Notes: generated by a model not told the origin, from the sequence alone. A DNA stretch of 64,000 bases from Fonsecaea monophora (GCF_001642475.1 NW_019173947.1:310001-374000); one strand, 5' to 3'. Numbered from the stretch's first letter, positions 43,620 to 54,003 are shown. Translations and numbers: made by a program.

Positions 43620-44358
43620 GATGTTTGTGGCCTGGCGCTGGACAGAGCCTGCGCTGCGAGATATTGAAGGATAGCGGCCCAAGTTCTGAAATGCGAAGTG
43701 TCTTGAGCTTAGGAGGTGGAAATCGAAGGCTTCCAGACCACAGGGAATTCGACCCTTCATATACAGGAGCCAACAAAGGGAGAAGGGTTCAAGGAGGCAT
43801 CGTGAAAGCGTGAGATTCCCCACCACTTCAATTCTACCTCGTATACCCCGTGGGGTTTTGGCCAGAAGCTGACCCCGTAAGTGCCCATGGGCGAGATCTT
43901 TTGTCAGTAGCGCATCCGTTTGCCGCACTCTCATTGATCAATCATTCCGAAATCGCTAAGAAAAATGGATCCCAAAAAGCTCGGCCGAAGCAGAAGTGCG
44001 AACAGGCCATGGGCTTCTCTGAAAGCGGTGAATTTTCAGACCGATGGGATTGAGTAGTGGCGGATACAATTTTGGACAACAGGGTGAAAGATTTGACGAT
44101 CAGATTCAAGGGGAAAGGTAGAAAGATGTTGCAAATGATTGCGTGAAGGTTTCGTCCCAAGAGGGAAAATACCGGAGGACAACGTCATTCAATCTTTGCT
44201 GGACGACTGACCTCCCGACTAAGCCTTTTCCTCACTTCAAATACCTCAGGGGGTGCTGGAATTGGCAAGTCTGTCTGTGCGTATGGGTGTCTTGCAGGTA
44301 ATGCAAAGCCTTGCGAGGCTGAAAATAGACCTTCGCCAATATCTCGACAGTTGCAACC
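43620..44358. promoter_or_regulatory. Promoter region of the sugar carrier
   Basis: This is non-coding sequence between the carrier start and the lactonase stop. It holds CCCCAC (43818-43823) and GTGGGG (43850-43855), both matching the CreA consensus SYGGRG, in opposite orientation. No gene is seen. Confidence 0.5.
43818..43855. promoter_or_regulatory. Paired CreA-type sites
   Basis: Two opposed GTGGGG hexamers, 26 bp apart, lie about 200 bp upstream of the sugar carrier ATG. CreA mediates glucose repression in filamentous fungi and paired sites tend to be functional. Function here is inferred. Confidence 0.4.
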
Positions 44359-45600
44359 CTACTTCCACAAGACACACATTGGCCCTTCTGTTCGACCTCT
44401 CTTAAAATCCTCTCGCCCTTGTTGGCCTTCTACACTCACAAAGCTGACCTTGTCTGGGGTAGATTGGTATGGCTCAACTACCTTGACACTAATTCGACCT
44501 CTCACCTCGCCCAGCAAACCTGTTGTTGTGTCCCTTTCGAAAACGGTAATGTCCTGACTGAATTGGTGGGCAATGGCAACCCACTTGTTTTCCGCGTCGT
44601 TGGAGAGTGCAAACATTCGGGGGTGCTTACCCCGAGTCGATTGAGATTGAAGAAATGTCAGATGGCGGTCATCATGTGCAGGGTCGGCATCGACGGAGTA
44701 AACTGTCAGAATATCGTCGTCGACTCGTGTCAAGTTACGGTTCGACGCATAGACGAATCTCCCGTCACTGCTAACAGCAATCTCAGCCGCCAGGTCTTTG
44801 TGCTCGGCTGGTGTGGGAGCGAGGTCTTCTCCCATCGCCGAAAGGGTCTGCTTGAACTCGACTGTGAGACCTTCTGCCACTTCAGCGTTATATTCCAGAG
44901 AAAAGACACGAATCGAGTTGTCCTTCTCACTGATGAGGTACATGTATGCCTTGGAGGGACTGATGGGATTGAATGCCACATGCCGAGCCCCTGCTGGTGC
45001 TGGTATTGGGATGCTGTGAACCTTGTTGACTTGCTGGGGGCATTTAACAGAGTAGATGTCTAGACGATCCATTGTCCGGAGCGGAACAAACAGAAACTGG
45101 CCTGAAGGATCAAATGTTGCTTGATGCGGGTGTGCTTCCTTAGGCCCAGGATCCGACTGGTTGTAGTCAACCACGTTTGTGGTTGCGCCGATGGATCCAT
45201 CTTCGAGTAATGGATAGATCGACAACGTCGACGCCGTGATGTTTGCCGCTGCCAGGATCTTTCCGTCGGGGCTCACCTCACAGTGGACACCTCCCTTTCC
45301 ATGGCTGCTTGCGTGGTTGAGGAGCACAAGCCTGTTCCCAGTCTCAGTCGAATTCGCAGGGGAAGCTCTCTGAAATGCGAATACGCCACCCGAACCGACA
45401 TCGCTGTCTGGGTAGTTTGTACGGCTGATGCTATAGACCTTGTCGCCGAATGAGGTGAGCCACCCCGGCATGAAACCAGCATTCGTGTTGATTCCTGCAA
45501 CATACAGAGACTCATTTGCACTTTTGCTGGGATCGAAAGCAATCTCGATGATCCCAGTGCTTTGGAGAGCAACGTAAAACCCGAGCGAGGCATTAGCCAT
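44359..45600 (-). CDS. Seven-bladed beta-propeller lactonase (6-phosphogluconolactonase-like)
   Basis: This is a single exon of 413 aa. The Lactonase (Pgl-type) family is recognised by repeated propeller strands: GGVHCEVSPDGKILAAANI, EAHPHQATFDPSGQFLFVPL, GARHVAFNPISPSKAYMYLISE, AAEIAVSSDGRFVYASNR and RGKHPRMFALS. The His in EAHPHQ and the Glu-rich active-site loops are at the positions expected in the family. There is no signal peptide, so it is likely cytosolic. Relatives open sugar lactones or, in fungi, muconate-type lactones (carboxy-cis,cis-muconate cyclase fold). In this block it would fit hydrolysis of an aldonolactone formed after glycoside cleavage, but an aromatic-catabolic role cannot be excluded. 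Confidence 0.85.
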   Translation of the reverse strand: MANASLGFYVALQSTGIIEIAFDPSKSANESLYVAGINTNAGFMPGWLTSFGDKVYSISRTNYPDSDVGSGGVFAFQRASPANSTETGNRLVLLNHASSHGKGGVHCEVSPDGKILAAANITASTLSIYPLLEDGSIGATTNVVDYNQSDPGPKEAHPHQATFDPSGQFLFVPLRTMDRLDIYSVKCPQQVNKVHSIPIPAPAGARHVAFNPISPSKAYMYLISEKDNSIRVFSLEYNAEVAEGLTVEFKQTLSAMGEDLAPTPAEHKDLAAEIAVSSDGRFVYASNRNLTRVDDDILTVYSVDADPAHDDRHLTFLQSQSTRGKHPRMFALSNDAENKWVAIAHQFSQDITVFERDTTTGLLGEVRGRISVKVVEPYQSTPDKVSFVSVEGQQGREDFKRGRTEGPMCVLWK

Positions 45601-46630
45601 CTCAGCAGCTGTGCTTAACTAAGAGGCGATAACTGCGTTCATTCGTCTTGTACTTTGGCGTATTGAGGTCTTCAGTAGATGCAGGTGATCGGTTAAATAG
45701 TCGGCGCTTTCTTGCTCGCGCCTCAACTTTGCATGTCGGAGATCAAATGCTGAACCTGCCTGGAGAACTGCATGAGGACTCTTCCCGACAGAGACACAGA
45801 CTTCAAATCGGCTTCAATAATAGCCTTCAATATATGTCCCGAATGAAGCTCAAGGGTAGACATTTTGCCACCACCGGAGTCGAGAAACGCGAGCGACCAC
45901 CCTGAATGAAGTATTCCGAAAATCGCAATCAGCCGCACCCAATCCCTGTTACGGCAAAAAGACTGTCCATATTAGCGACATGGCACAGAAGTTACCTTTT
46001 CCCCCTTCATCTGCCAGGCCTGTTACCCCACATACCGTTGTTGATGCTCACATTCTTAGCTCGTCGAGATAGTACGGTGAGCACGTTAAGACAACCAAGT
46101 GACCCGGTGGGAGTCAGTGCCTGTCGTCGGCGAGAATCCAAAGCCTCAATAAGCACCGACCTTGGGCATTTACCGTCAATAGACTCAAAATCACGTACCC
46201 ACATACCAAGCATGCCAAAGGCAAGTCGAGTCTTGCAAAGAGTCCAGCAATCAAAGGCGACTGGGTTTCCCAGCCTAACTTCCTCGTGTAATGTCGCGGG
46301 TGGCAAATGGCAAGTCAGAGTACATGTTTTGGTTAAGCGCACCTTGCGCCATCACATGCGATTGGTGGCGCAGGTACAGTAGCAAAGTACTAGGTACTCG
46401 GTACATAGTAGTTCTAAGGGACTGAGGAGATGAGGCTGCCATCTCCAGACTGCAGCGATGAAACTCGGCGCCAAGATTTTCCGCTCCGAGCTTCGACTCC
46501 ACTAAACCAACTTAGAACTTCCAAAGTCCCTTCAAAGTCGCCTCACCAAAAGGTCGACAATCTACAAAATCCGATCTGCGCCTGTTCTTGCACCGTCGTC
46601 CAACGCTGCGACGGCTCACCCAACGGCAAG
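45601..46630. other. Divergent intergenic region lactonase / CEF1
   Basis: No gene is seen. A TCGCAAT half site of the regulator 2 palindrome lies at 45923-45929, about 320 bp upstream of the lactonase. A GTAC-rich patch (AAAGTACTAGGTACTCGGTAC) lies at about 46384-46404 in the CEF1 promoter. A longer frame runs upstream of the CEF1 ATG (from 46430) but lacks conserved sequence. Confidence 0.45.
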
Positions 46631-48955
46631 ATGCCGGTCGTCAAAGGAGGTGTCTGGACAAACATTGAAGATGAAATCCTCAAAGCTTCCGTCTCCAAAT
46701 ATGGCCTGAACCAGTGGGCTCGAGTTTCGTCGTTGCTCGCACGAAAGACTCCGAAACAGTGCAAGGCGAGATGGACAGAATGGCTCGACCCGGGCATTCG
46801 CAAGATCGAGTGGTCCAAAGAGGAGGATGAGAAGTTGCTACACCTGGCAAAGTTGATGCCCACACAATGGCGGACGATTGCGCCCATCGTCGGAAGAACG
46901 GCCACGCAGTGCCTGGAGCGCTACCAGAAGCTCCTCGACGAAGCAGAAGCTCGCGAGAACGATGAATTAGGCCTCGGAGGACCAGAGGGCGGAGAAACTG
47001 CAGCGCCAACGGGTGACCAGGTTCGAAGACTGCGCCCTGGTGAACTTGACCCTGACCCGGAATCAAAACCTGCGCGCCCGGACACCATTGATCTGGACGA
47101 GGATGAGAAGGAAATGCTCAGCGAGGCCCGGGCACGTCTAGCGAACACACAAGGCAAGAAAGCCAAGCGCAAAGCACGCGAACGCCAACTAGAGGAGTCA
47201 CGGAGGCTTGCTGTTCTGCAGAAGCGACGGGAGCTCAAAAATGCGGGCATCAATATCAAAATAACCACCCGCAAGAAAGGCCAGATGGACTACAATGCAG
47301 ATATCCCATTCGAAAAGCAGGCTGCGCCTGGCTTTTACGACACGCAAGAGGAGATGGCTAAGAATGAGCGCGAGCGGGAACTGTTCGACCCCCGCAAGCA
47401 GCAACTGGCACGAAAGAGACAGGGAGATCCCGAAGATAACCTCGATCCCAAACGACAAAAACAAGACAAGGACAAATCAACATCCGCCACGGCTGCTGCC
47501 GCTGCAAGAGCAGGACAAATGCAACGACTACGAGAGGCCGAGCAACAAAGTAAGCGACGGGCCTTGAACCTGCCCGCCCCTCAGGTTAGTGAAAGCGAGC
47601 TGGAAGAGATCGTCAAGATGGGGATGGCAGGGGATAAGGCAGTGAAAGCAGCTGGGCAGGAGGACGGAGACGCACGCGGGCTTGTCTCCAACTATACGAA
47701 TATGGTCGGGGCTACACCAATTCGAACTCCTCGAGCCCCCGCAGAAGAAGACCATATCGCAAATGAGATCAGAAATATCAGAGCACTCACAGAAACACAG
47801 TCATCTCTGTTGGGTGGAGAGAATACACCTCTGCATGAGGGTAGTAGCTCGACAGGCTTTGATGGAGTTGCGCCTCGAAGACAGCAGATGGTCACTCCCA
47901 ATCCGATGGCGACACCCTTGCGCCAAGCTGAAGGTGCAGGACAGTTTCCTGGTGCCACTCCTCTGCGCACACCCCGCGACAATCTGACAATCAATGAAAG
48001 AGGCGAAAGACAGCTTGTTGCTCAAACGCCACGGGACATGCGGTTAGCTGAGAACGCCGCAAGACAGTCGCTTAGAGCGAAGCTCTCGTCCCTACCAAAA
48101 CCCAAGGAGACAGAATGGGAACTGGAAGTATTGCCATCGGAACAAGAAGAGACTTCAGGCAGTGTCACTTTGGACAGAGAAGATCAAGATGAAATCGACA
48201 GGCGCGAGCGACAAGCCCGGGAAGCAGCAGCAGCAGCAGAGTTTAGACGACAAACTCAAGTCTACCAACGAGCTCTACCTCGACCGACCACCATCAACTA
48301 CAACGCATTAGCCTCAGAAGCGACGTCCATAACTGATCCGATCCGAGCAATGATCGCACAAGAGGCGGCTCTTCTCATGGCAAATGACGCAAGCAAGTTC
48401 CCTCTTCCTGGCTCCAAGGTAATTGGCAAACCTCCCCAGTTGAGATCGCTGCCCGATGACCTGCTGGAGAAGGCTCGTCAGCAATTGAAGGCCACGTGCA
48501 ACGAAACAGACCGTCAAGCCTACGTCGCCGCAGTAGAGGGCCTTGTCAGCTCGGAGAGAGAAAGAAACGCGTTACCGCTCAAGTTCACCGCGAACACAAC
48601 CACAGAAGAGTATTTGGCTGCTTTCAAATCCGCACAACAGAATCTTCTCTCTGCCGCAGAAGCAGGCAATAAACTCGAGAAGAAGTTGTCGTTGCACCTG
48701 GGAGGGTATCAAGCACGGCAAAAGACCCTGAAGCAGAAGATTTCTACGGTCTATGAACAAATTGAGGAGCAGAGGGCACAGCTGGACGCATTCAGGACTT
48801 TGCAGATCGGGGAAGAAGGTGCTTTGGCACGGAGGTTGGAGAGGCTGAGGGATGAAGTAAACTTTGTGATGAGGAGGGAGAGAGAAGCACAAGAGGAGTA
48901 TCGCGAGTTGAAGGAACGAAGTGCCGAGGTGAACGGCGTGAATGGCCATTCATGA
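46631..48955 (+). CDS. CEF1: Pre-mRNA splicing factor Cef1 / Cdc5
   Basis: This is a single exon of 774 aa. It is the core NineTeen Complex (Prp19-associated) splicing factor. The start is MPVVKGGVWTNIEDEIL, the near-universal Cdc5 N-terminus. Two Myb repeats follow: R1 (about residues 4-53, with WARVSSLL and KQCKARWTEWLDP) and R2 (about 55-104, with WSKEEDEKLLHLAKLMPTQW and TQCLERYQKLLD). The conserved LANTQGKKAKRKARERQLEESRRLA basic helix is at about 165-190, and the ADIPFEKQAAPGFYD motif at about 222-236. The Thr-Pro-rich middle contains repeated TP(L/I)R motifs. The C-terminal coiled coil (about 650-765) is the Prp19/Prp46-interaction part. An upstream in-frame ATG at 46430 is judged to be leader. 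Confidence 0.96.
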   Translation: MPVVKGGVWTNIEDEILKASVSKYGLNQWARVSSLLARKTPKQCKARWTEWLDPGIRKIEWSKEEDEKLLHLAKLMPTQWRTIAPIVGRTATQCLERYQKLLDEAEARENDELGLGGPEGGETAAPTGDQVRRLRPGELDPDPESKPARPDTIDLDEDEKEMLSEARARLANTQGKKAKRKARERQLEESRRLAVLQKRRELKNAGINIKITTRKKGQMDYNADIPFEKQAAPGFYDTQEEMAKNERERELFDPRKQQLARKRQGDPEDNLDPKRQKQDKDKSTSATAAAAARAGQMQRLREAEQQSKRRALNLPAPQVSESELEEIVKMGMAGDKAVKAAGQEDGDARGLVSNYTNMVGATPIRTPRAPAEEDHIANEIRNIRALTETQSSLLGGENTPLHEGSSSTGFDGVAPRRQQMVTPNPMATPLRQAEGAGQFPGATPLRTPRDNLTINERGERQLVAQTPRDMRLAENAARQSLRAKLSSLPKPKETEWELEVLPSEQEETSGSVTLDREDQDEIDRRERQAREAAAAAEFRRQTQVYQRALPRPTTINYNALASEATSITDPIRAMIAQEAALLMANDASKFPLPGSKVIGKPPQLRSLPDDLLEKARQQLKATCNETDRQAYVAAVEGLVSSERERNALPLKFTANTTTEEYLAAFKSAQQNLLSAAEAGNKLEKKLSLHLGGYQARQKTLKQKISTVYEQIEEQRAQLDAFRTLQIGEEGALARRLERLRDEVNFVMRREREAQEEYRELKERSAEVNGVNGHS

Positions 48956-49442
48956 AGGAGACATACAATCTCGTCAATATCGAGGATGAGGTTGAGATCG
49001 ATGATGTGTGACTGGTGGGCAACCCATGGAGTTTTATGCTCAGCCCCGCGGCCTCTTTAGACTTGCTTCGATCCAGCTCCCAATACCAAACCCCTTTACA
49101 CACCGTTCACCAAACCATTTCATCCTTTTTGTTTTTTGTAATTCCCTAACGATAAGTTACTGTACCGGATATTCGTGTGTTCTGCGTTCGAGATGGCCCT
49201 ACAAGGTTGGATATGTTGTGTATTATTGTCTTGCGCTGCCTCCACTCCTCCCACTGTAATCTGCGTCGCCCGCAGTCCGCCTTCTGCCTCCAACATTCTG
49301 CCACAACGGTTAGAGGATGAATGTTATATCCTCATATCCCGCGCACACACCACCGCGCAACACATAACCTTGACCTAGCCCCCCCTAACCTAATGAGGAC
49401 TATTCCTCGATCTACTCCTCGCCTGCCACGTCGAAACCACAG
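48956..49442. other. Convergent 3' intergenic region
   Basis: This is non-coding sequence between CEF1 and the secreted-protein gene. No special feature is seen. Confidence 0.5.
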
Positions 49443-50189
49443 TCACAACCAATCACTCTGCTCCAGATCCTCGTCGGTGATTCCGTCCTTGGGGACCGAA
49501 AAGTAAGAGTACCAGACCTTGACGTCGCGGACGTACGTGGCCTTCTTCAGGCCCGGGTACCCGCTGCGGTCCGTCTCCGGGTTGATGTGATCCGGGTTGA
49601 AGTCGTCGGGGAGGTAGCACTTGTCGAACTGGCACTTGCACACGTTCTCCGGGTTGTTAATCTCCGGGTACTCGCCGAAGACGCAGGGGCCTTCGTACAG
49701 GCGGCAGGTGCCGCACCAGGCGGCTTCCTGGTCCGTCTGCGGCCACAGCGGGGACGTGAGGCAAGTCTGCCCGCGTTGGGCGTTGCCGTCGGCGTCGCAG
49801 CACAGTTCGGCCGAGGGCGGCGGGTTGAAGCAGAACTGGATCCGGGTGCGCGGGTTCGTCGTCTTGAGGGACTCGTCGTTGGCCCGGTCGCAGAGGTACC
49901 GCCACTTCCACAGCGCGACCCGGGCGTCGGTGAAGCAGCTGCGGTTGAATTTTGGAATCGGGAACGCTGCGTCCTCCTGAGACGGCCAGGGTGGTGGGTG
50001 GCCGACGTATGGCGGGTCCCAGGACTTGGACTTGAAATATCGCTCCTGGAGCGTGTGTTGAGGCGGTTCGACGGAGTGGACGGTGACGTTCACGGGGACA
50101 TTCTCTGCTCTGGCGGTGGCGGGGTGTGCTACTGCAGAGCAAGCGAAGAATGACACCGCCACTGCGGCAACCAGGTGCGAAGAGAACAT
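49443..50189 (-). CDS. Secreted cysteine-rich protein, unknown function
   Basis: This is a single exon of 248 aa. Residues 1-21 form a clear signal peptide (hydrophobic LVAAVAVSFFACSAVA, cleavage likely before HPATA). The mature part contains 12 cysteines, mostly between residues ~84 and 190. Spacing includes a CC pair, a C-x2-C and a C-x-C-x3-C cluster, compatible with six disulfides. Two N-glycosylation sequons are visible (NVT, NRS). The stretch before the first Cys is Pro/Trp-rich (SWDPPYVGHPPPWPSQ). A conserved-looking C-terminus (VRDVKVWYSYFSVPKDGI) precedes an acidic end. I do not recognise the family. It could be a cell-wall-associated or effector-like extracellular protein; no toxic or enzymatic motif is seen. 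Confidence 0.75.
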   Translation of the reverse strand: MFSSHLVAAVAVSFFACSAVAHPATARAENVPVNVTVHSVEPPQHTLQERYFKSKSWDPPYVGHPPPWPSQEDAAFPIPKFNRSCFTDARVALWKWRYLCDRANDESLKTTNPRTRIQFCFNPPPSAELCCDADGNAQRGQTCLTSPLWPQTDQEAAWCGTCRLYEGPCVFGEYPEINNPENVCKCQFDKCYLPDDFNPDHINPETDRSGYPGLKKATYVRDVKVWYSYFSVPKDGITDEDLEQSDWL

Positions 50190-50915
50190 CTCGCGGGTGG
50201 AGAGAGGTTGCTAGAAGAAACTGAGGTCGGGAGTGACCAGAGATTGTCGAGATACAGGGAGCTGTTGGATGTTGTGCACTGCGAGACTAAAGGTCCTCAT
50301 GCACCACAAATTTTCGTGCGGGTCTGGCTCGGGAAAGCCGTGTCAGCCATACCAGGAGCACTTTGCAGTACTTGGTGAGCCTATCAGACTAGGTTATCTC
50401 CTCGATGGGATGGTATGAGTGCGAGATATCAAAGGATGGAGCGGATGATTGGCTGTATCACAGACTGATCCCTTCTTTGAGTTCCTCTGTAATGTTTGAG
50501 AAACCAACCTCATATTGGCGGTCACTTTGCTTCTACCACATGATGGTGGATAAGCACTCCAACTGGAAGACTAGTCATCTTCTAGTTGCGCAGCACCAAA
50601 GACCAAGATCATTTGTGAGTCTGAAAGGTTGGGGAAGATGAAAGACCTGCGATTCCTCATGTCAGCCTCGTCGTCGATGACCCGTTCTAGGAGGTGAGAC
50701 GAGTGTTAAGCTTCTTAGCTCACTTGGCATCTCACTAACCTCGTCGACTAACACCGCTTGATAGGCTGCCTTATGACCTTCAACTCGACTCCTATTGCTC
50801 AAAAAGCTTCATCTAGAAACTCGAGACAGCAGCTCCTCACAATATGTTCGATTACCAACAGTGACACACCAATAACGCTCTTGAGTGTGTGAATGGAGTT
50901 GGACAGAAATCAGAG
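50190..50915. other. Divergent intergenic region
   Basis: This is 726 bp between the secreted-protein start and the prolyl-tRNA synthetase start. It is non-coding with no distinct element. Confidence 0.45.
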
Positions 50916-52733
50916 ATGAAGTTCCTGATAGCATCTTGGACGCCCAGGAGAGCAACACGGCCTTCTACCCAATGGAGGTACTTTGGCGTTCGAGGAAGTC
51001 ATAACTCCTCGACACAAAGAATATCTGATTTCTGGATCCCCACCGTCAATGTACAGAAGCACGATGCCGCTCCTGACGCTACCCAACTGCTCATCCGGGC
51101 TGGCTATCTTCGCCAGGCTTATGCCGGGATTTTCCAGATGCTCCCCCTGGGGCTGCGGGTGCAGGAAAAGCTCGAACGGCTCATCGACAAGCACATGAGA
51201 TCTGTCAAAGCCTCAAAAGTCTCTCTGTCATCCATATCCTCGCAAGCTCTGTGGGAGAAATCTGGGCGCCTGAAACACGGGGGCGAAATGTTCTTGTTCA
51301 AAGACCGGAGGAATACGGAGTGGCTGTTGGCGCCGACTCATGAAGAAGAGATCACCACCCTCCTCTCCGAGATCATTCAGACAAAACAACAACTCCCAGT
51401 CCGATTGTACCAGATTGGTCGAAAATACCGTGACGAGAAGCGCCCTCGTGGGGGCCTGCTTCGGGGCCGCGAATTTCTCATGAAAGACCTATATACTTTC
51501 GACTCCACCCCTGCTCATGCTCACGTAACGTACGACCAGATAAGGGGCGCATATCGCAATTTCCTTGACGAGCTGAAGATCAAATACGTCGAGGCGAGAG
51601 CTGTCTCTGGCGACATGGGGGGAAACCTCAGCCATGAGTACCACTTCCCGAACTTCGCCGGGGAAGACATTGTCATTACATGTTCGGAATGCGACTATGC
51701 ACACAATGAAGAATTTGTTTCGCAACCAGTGTATCCACCAAGACCACTTGAAGTATCCAATATTGCTGCGGATGGCAACTCGGGAAAGAAATATATCGAA
51801 GAGCACTTTCTCAGCACCGACCGTCTCAGTCTTGTCCGTGCCATTGGTCCGTCACTGCCCAACGACATCGCTCAAGATAAAGCTGTATTGCGAACCATCA
51901 ATGCACATGCGGTCAAGGCAGCTCTCAACGGTGTCTTAACCATAGATACAGGGCTGGAACAACCAACTGAAACATTCAGGGAGTCCGTAGCCAGTGCCGC
52001 GGCGGATGGCTCAAAAGAAAAGTTGGCAATATACTATGTCCTCGACTCGCGTGTCCGGCTGGAAGACATCAGCGACCTGATTGCTTCTCCTCCCATTCAC
52101 CAGCAAATCGACGCATATGTTATTGAGGCTCCACACAATGACAAAACCGGTGGCATCAACTTGCTGAACCAGCAATCGGGGGATCCTTGTCCAGAATGCG
52201 GAAATGGCAAGTTGAGCGTGGACAAGGCGATCGAGATCGGTCACACCTTCCACCTCGGCACCCGTTACAGTTCTAAGCTTGGTCTTGTGGCCAGGCTGAG
52301 CGACGGGAAAGAAGCGGTGCCCGTGGAAATGGGCTGTCACGGCATCGGCGTATCTCGCTTGATTGCAGCAGTCGCATCGTGTCTTTCCGACGATGTTGGT
52401 CTCAATTGGCCAAGGGCGATTGCGCCTTTCGAAGCCGTCGTTGTTGTTCAGCCATCCCACGCCGAGAGGCTGCGTGCTGCCGAGCAGCTTTGCAGTCAAC
52501 TGTCCTCTTCGGACTTGGGCAACGTCGATGTCGTCCTGGATGACCGACAAGAGCAAGGCATGGGCTGGAAGCTAAAGGACGCGGATGTCATTGGATACCC
52601 TGTCATAGTGGTTGTGGGCAAAGGTTTTGATCAGGGGAAGGTCGAGGTGCAGTGCCGCAGGCTGAAGGTCAAAGAGGAGGTCGACATCAGCGACGCAGTC
52701 GGGTTCGTGCATGATCTGTTGAAGCAGCTTTGA
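50916..52733 (+). CDS. Mitochondrial prolyl-tRNA synthetase (bacterial type)
   Basis: This is a single exon of 605 aa from the first ATG (50916); an upstream GTG at 50889 is not used. The N-terminus (MKFLIASWTPRRATRPSTQWRY) is basic and Ser/Thr-rich, as expected of a mitochondrial presequence. The catalytic core is class II: the RAGYLRQAYAGIFQMLPLG region, LAPTHEEEITTL, motif 2 YRDEKRPRGGLLRGREFLMKDLYTF, and motif 3 VPVEMGCHGIGVSRLI. The C-terminal anticodon-binding domain follows (VVVVQPSHAERLRAAEQL, YPVIVVVGKGFDQGKVEVQCR). The absence of the eukaryotic extension, plus the bacterial core, shows it charges tRNA-Pro in mitochondria. A shortened insertion domain (about residues 250-430, with C-x2-C-like CSECDY and CPECGNG) is present. 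Confidence 0.93.
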   Translation: MKFLIASWTPRRATRPSTQWRYFGVRGSHNSSTQRISDFWIPTVNVQKHDAAPDATQLLIRAGYLRQAYAGIFQMLPLGLRVQEKLERLIDKHMRSVKASKVSLSSISSQALWEKSGRLKHGGEMFLFKDRRNTEWLLAPTHEEEITTLLSEIIQTKQQLPVRLYQIGRKYRDEKRPRGGLLRGREFLMKDLYTFDSTPAHAHVTYDQIRGAYRNFLDELKIKYVEARAVSGDMGGNLSHEYHFPNFAGEDIVITCSECDYAHNEEFVSQPVYPPRPLEVSNIAADGNSGKKYIEEHFLSTDRLSLVRAIGPSLPNDIAQDKAVLRTINAHAVKAALNGVLTIDTGLEQPTETFRESVASAAADGSKEKLAIYYVLDSRVRLEDISDLIASPPIHQQIDAYVIEAPHNDKTGGINLLNQQSGDPCPECGNGKLSVDKAIEIGHTFHLGTRYSSKLGLVARLSDGKEAVPVEMGCHGIGVSRLIAAVASCLSDDVGLNWPRAIAPFEAVVVVQPSHAERLRAAEQLCSQLSSSDLGNVDVVLDDRQEQGMGWKLKDADVIGYPVIVVVGKGFDQGKVEVQCRRLKVKEEVDISDAVGFVHDLLKQL

Positions 52734-53207
52734 TGTTCCCACCACCCAAAAGCGATGTGTAGTTAATACTGTACTTTAGGATACCCTACTCGCACAATGT
52801 AAGATACATACATCCAGACATATACAGGATAAGCGGTTTCGGGGATTTGTACAAAGTTCTGCATCGAGAAAAAAGTACCGGTTGGGTATGGGCATGGGGC
52901 AGGTTGCATACAGCCTTGTCCCACGAGGCTGCAATGAATGGCGCCCACTTTTCCCCCGCCCTGCTCTGATTCTCAGAAAATAACCCACGACAAGCTCAAG
53001 ACACAACTGAACCATCAACAGCTCGTCCTCCCTCCTTGAGTCTGAGTGCTTAGTTACTGTCATCCCATTACCTTCTCTGAATCTCCAACAGACAAGTCGG
53101 CAGGGTATACTCCGTACAAAGACGACAGGGAGCGCCAGCAACGACCCCTCACGCGACAGATTCCCACTTCCAAATTCCTGCCCCCCTACCCTGAACGTCG
53201 AGACTAC

Positions 53208-53245
<38 letters not shown>

Positions 53246-53296
53246 CATACCGAACACGCTCAGGCGAGGAAGAGTACACATACACACAAAAGAAAG
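52734..53296. other. Intergenic / PFD5 leader with (AG)n tract
   Basis: The left half is the 3' region of the synthetase gene. The right half is the probable promoter and leader of prefoldin 5, with an (AG)15 tract at 53212-53242 ending 54 bp before the ATG. Confidence 0.5.
53212..53242 (+). repeat. (AG)15 microsatellite in the PFD5 leader
   Basis: Fifteen AG units plus A lie just upstream of the prefoldin start. GA tracts are common near promoters of fungal housekeeping genes. Confidence 0.85.
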
Positions 53297-54003
53297 ATGT
53301 CCCAGTCCGCACAGACGCCCGTCGACATCACCACGCTGTCGGTGCAGCAGATCTCGGCGCTGCAGGCCCGGCTGTCCCAGGAACTCGAGCACCTGAGCAC
53401 GTCGTACCAGAGGCTGCGTGCCGCGCAGTCGCGCTTCCGGGACTGCATCCGCAGCATACAGGACGGGGTGCAGGGGAGGAGTGGAGGTAAATGTGTCCCA
53501 CGATTTCATTTTCATTTTCATTCCTGGGTGCTGTGCCGCATGGCTGGCATGGCTTTGTCTAACATGCACAGATTAAATGCATTTTATAACTAACAAATTA
53601 CTAACGGCTCTGCGAAACAGACACGCCCCTGCTCATCCCGCTCACAACCTCGCTCTACGTCCCCGGCACGCTGGCCGCGCCTAAGTCCTCCACCTCTGCC
53701 TCGTCAACTACGAAATCGTCAAAACCCCCCACGGTCATGGTCGACGTCGGCACGGGGTTCTTCGTCGAAAAGACCCCTGCGGACGCGACAAAATTCTACC
53801 AGGGCAAGGTTGAGGAGTTGACCAAAAACCTGCAGGACATTGAGAAGGTGGTGGGCGGCAAGACGGAGAGTCTGAGGATCGTGGAGGACGCGCTGCGGCG
53901 GAAGATGGTCGAGGAGCAGCCCATGCAGTTCGGTGCTGGTGGTGCTGGGCGACAGGCCGCGGCGGCGGTGGGAGGACCAAGTGCGAGCGGATCCGCAGGG
54001 TAG
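53297..54003 (+). CDS. GIM5: Prefoldin subunit 5 (Gim5)
   Basis: There are two exons (intron 53487-53620), giving 190 aa. It is an alpha-type subunit of the hexameric prefoldin chaperone, which hands nascent actin and tubulin to the CCT chaperonin. The first coiled-coil helix (about residues 14-58: LSVQQISALQARLSQELEHL) leads into the beta-hairpin motif LLIPLTTSLYVPGTL (about 67-81). VMVDVGTGFFVEKTPADATKFY (about 100-121) and a second coiled helix (VEELTKNLQDIEKVV) follow. The hairpin is interrupted by a Ser/Thr-rich insert absent from yeast. The Gly/Ala-rich tail is variable. Confidence 0.95.
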
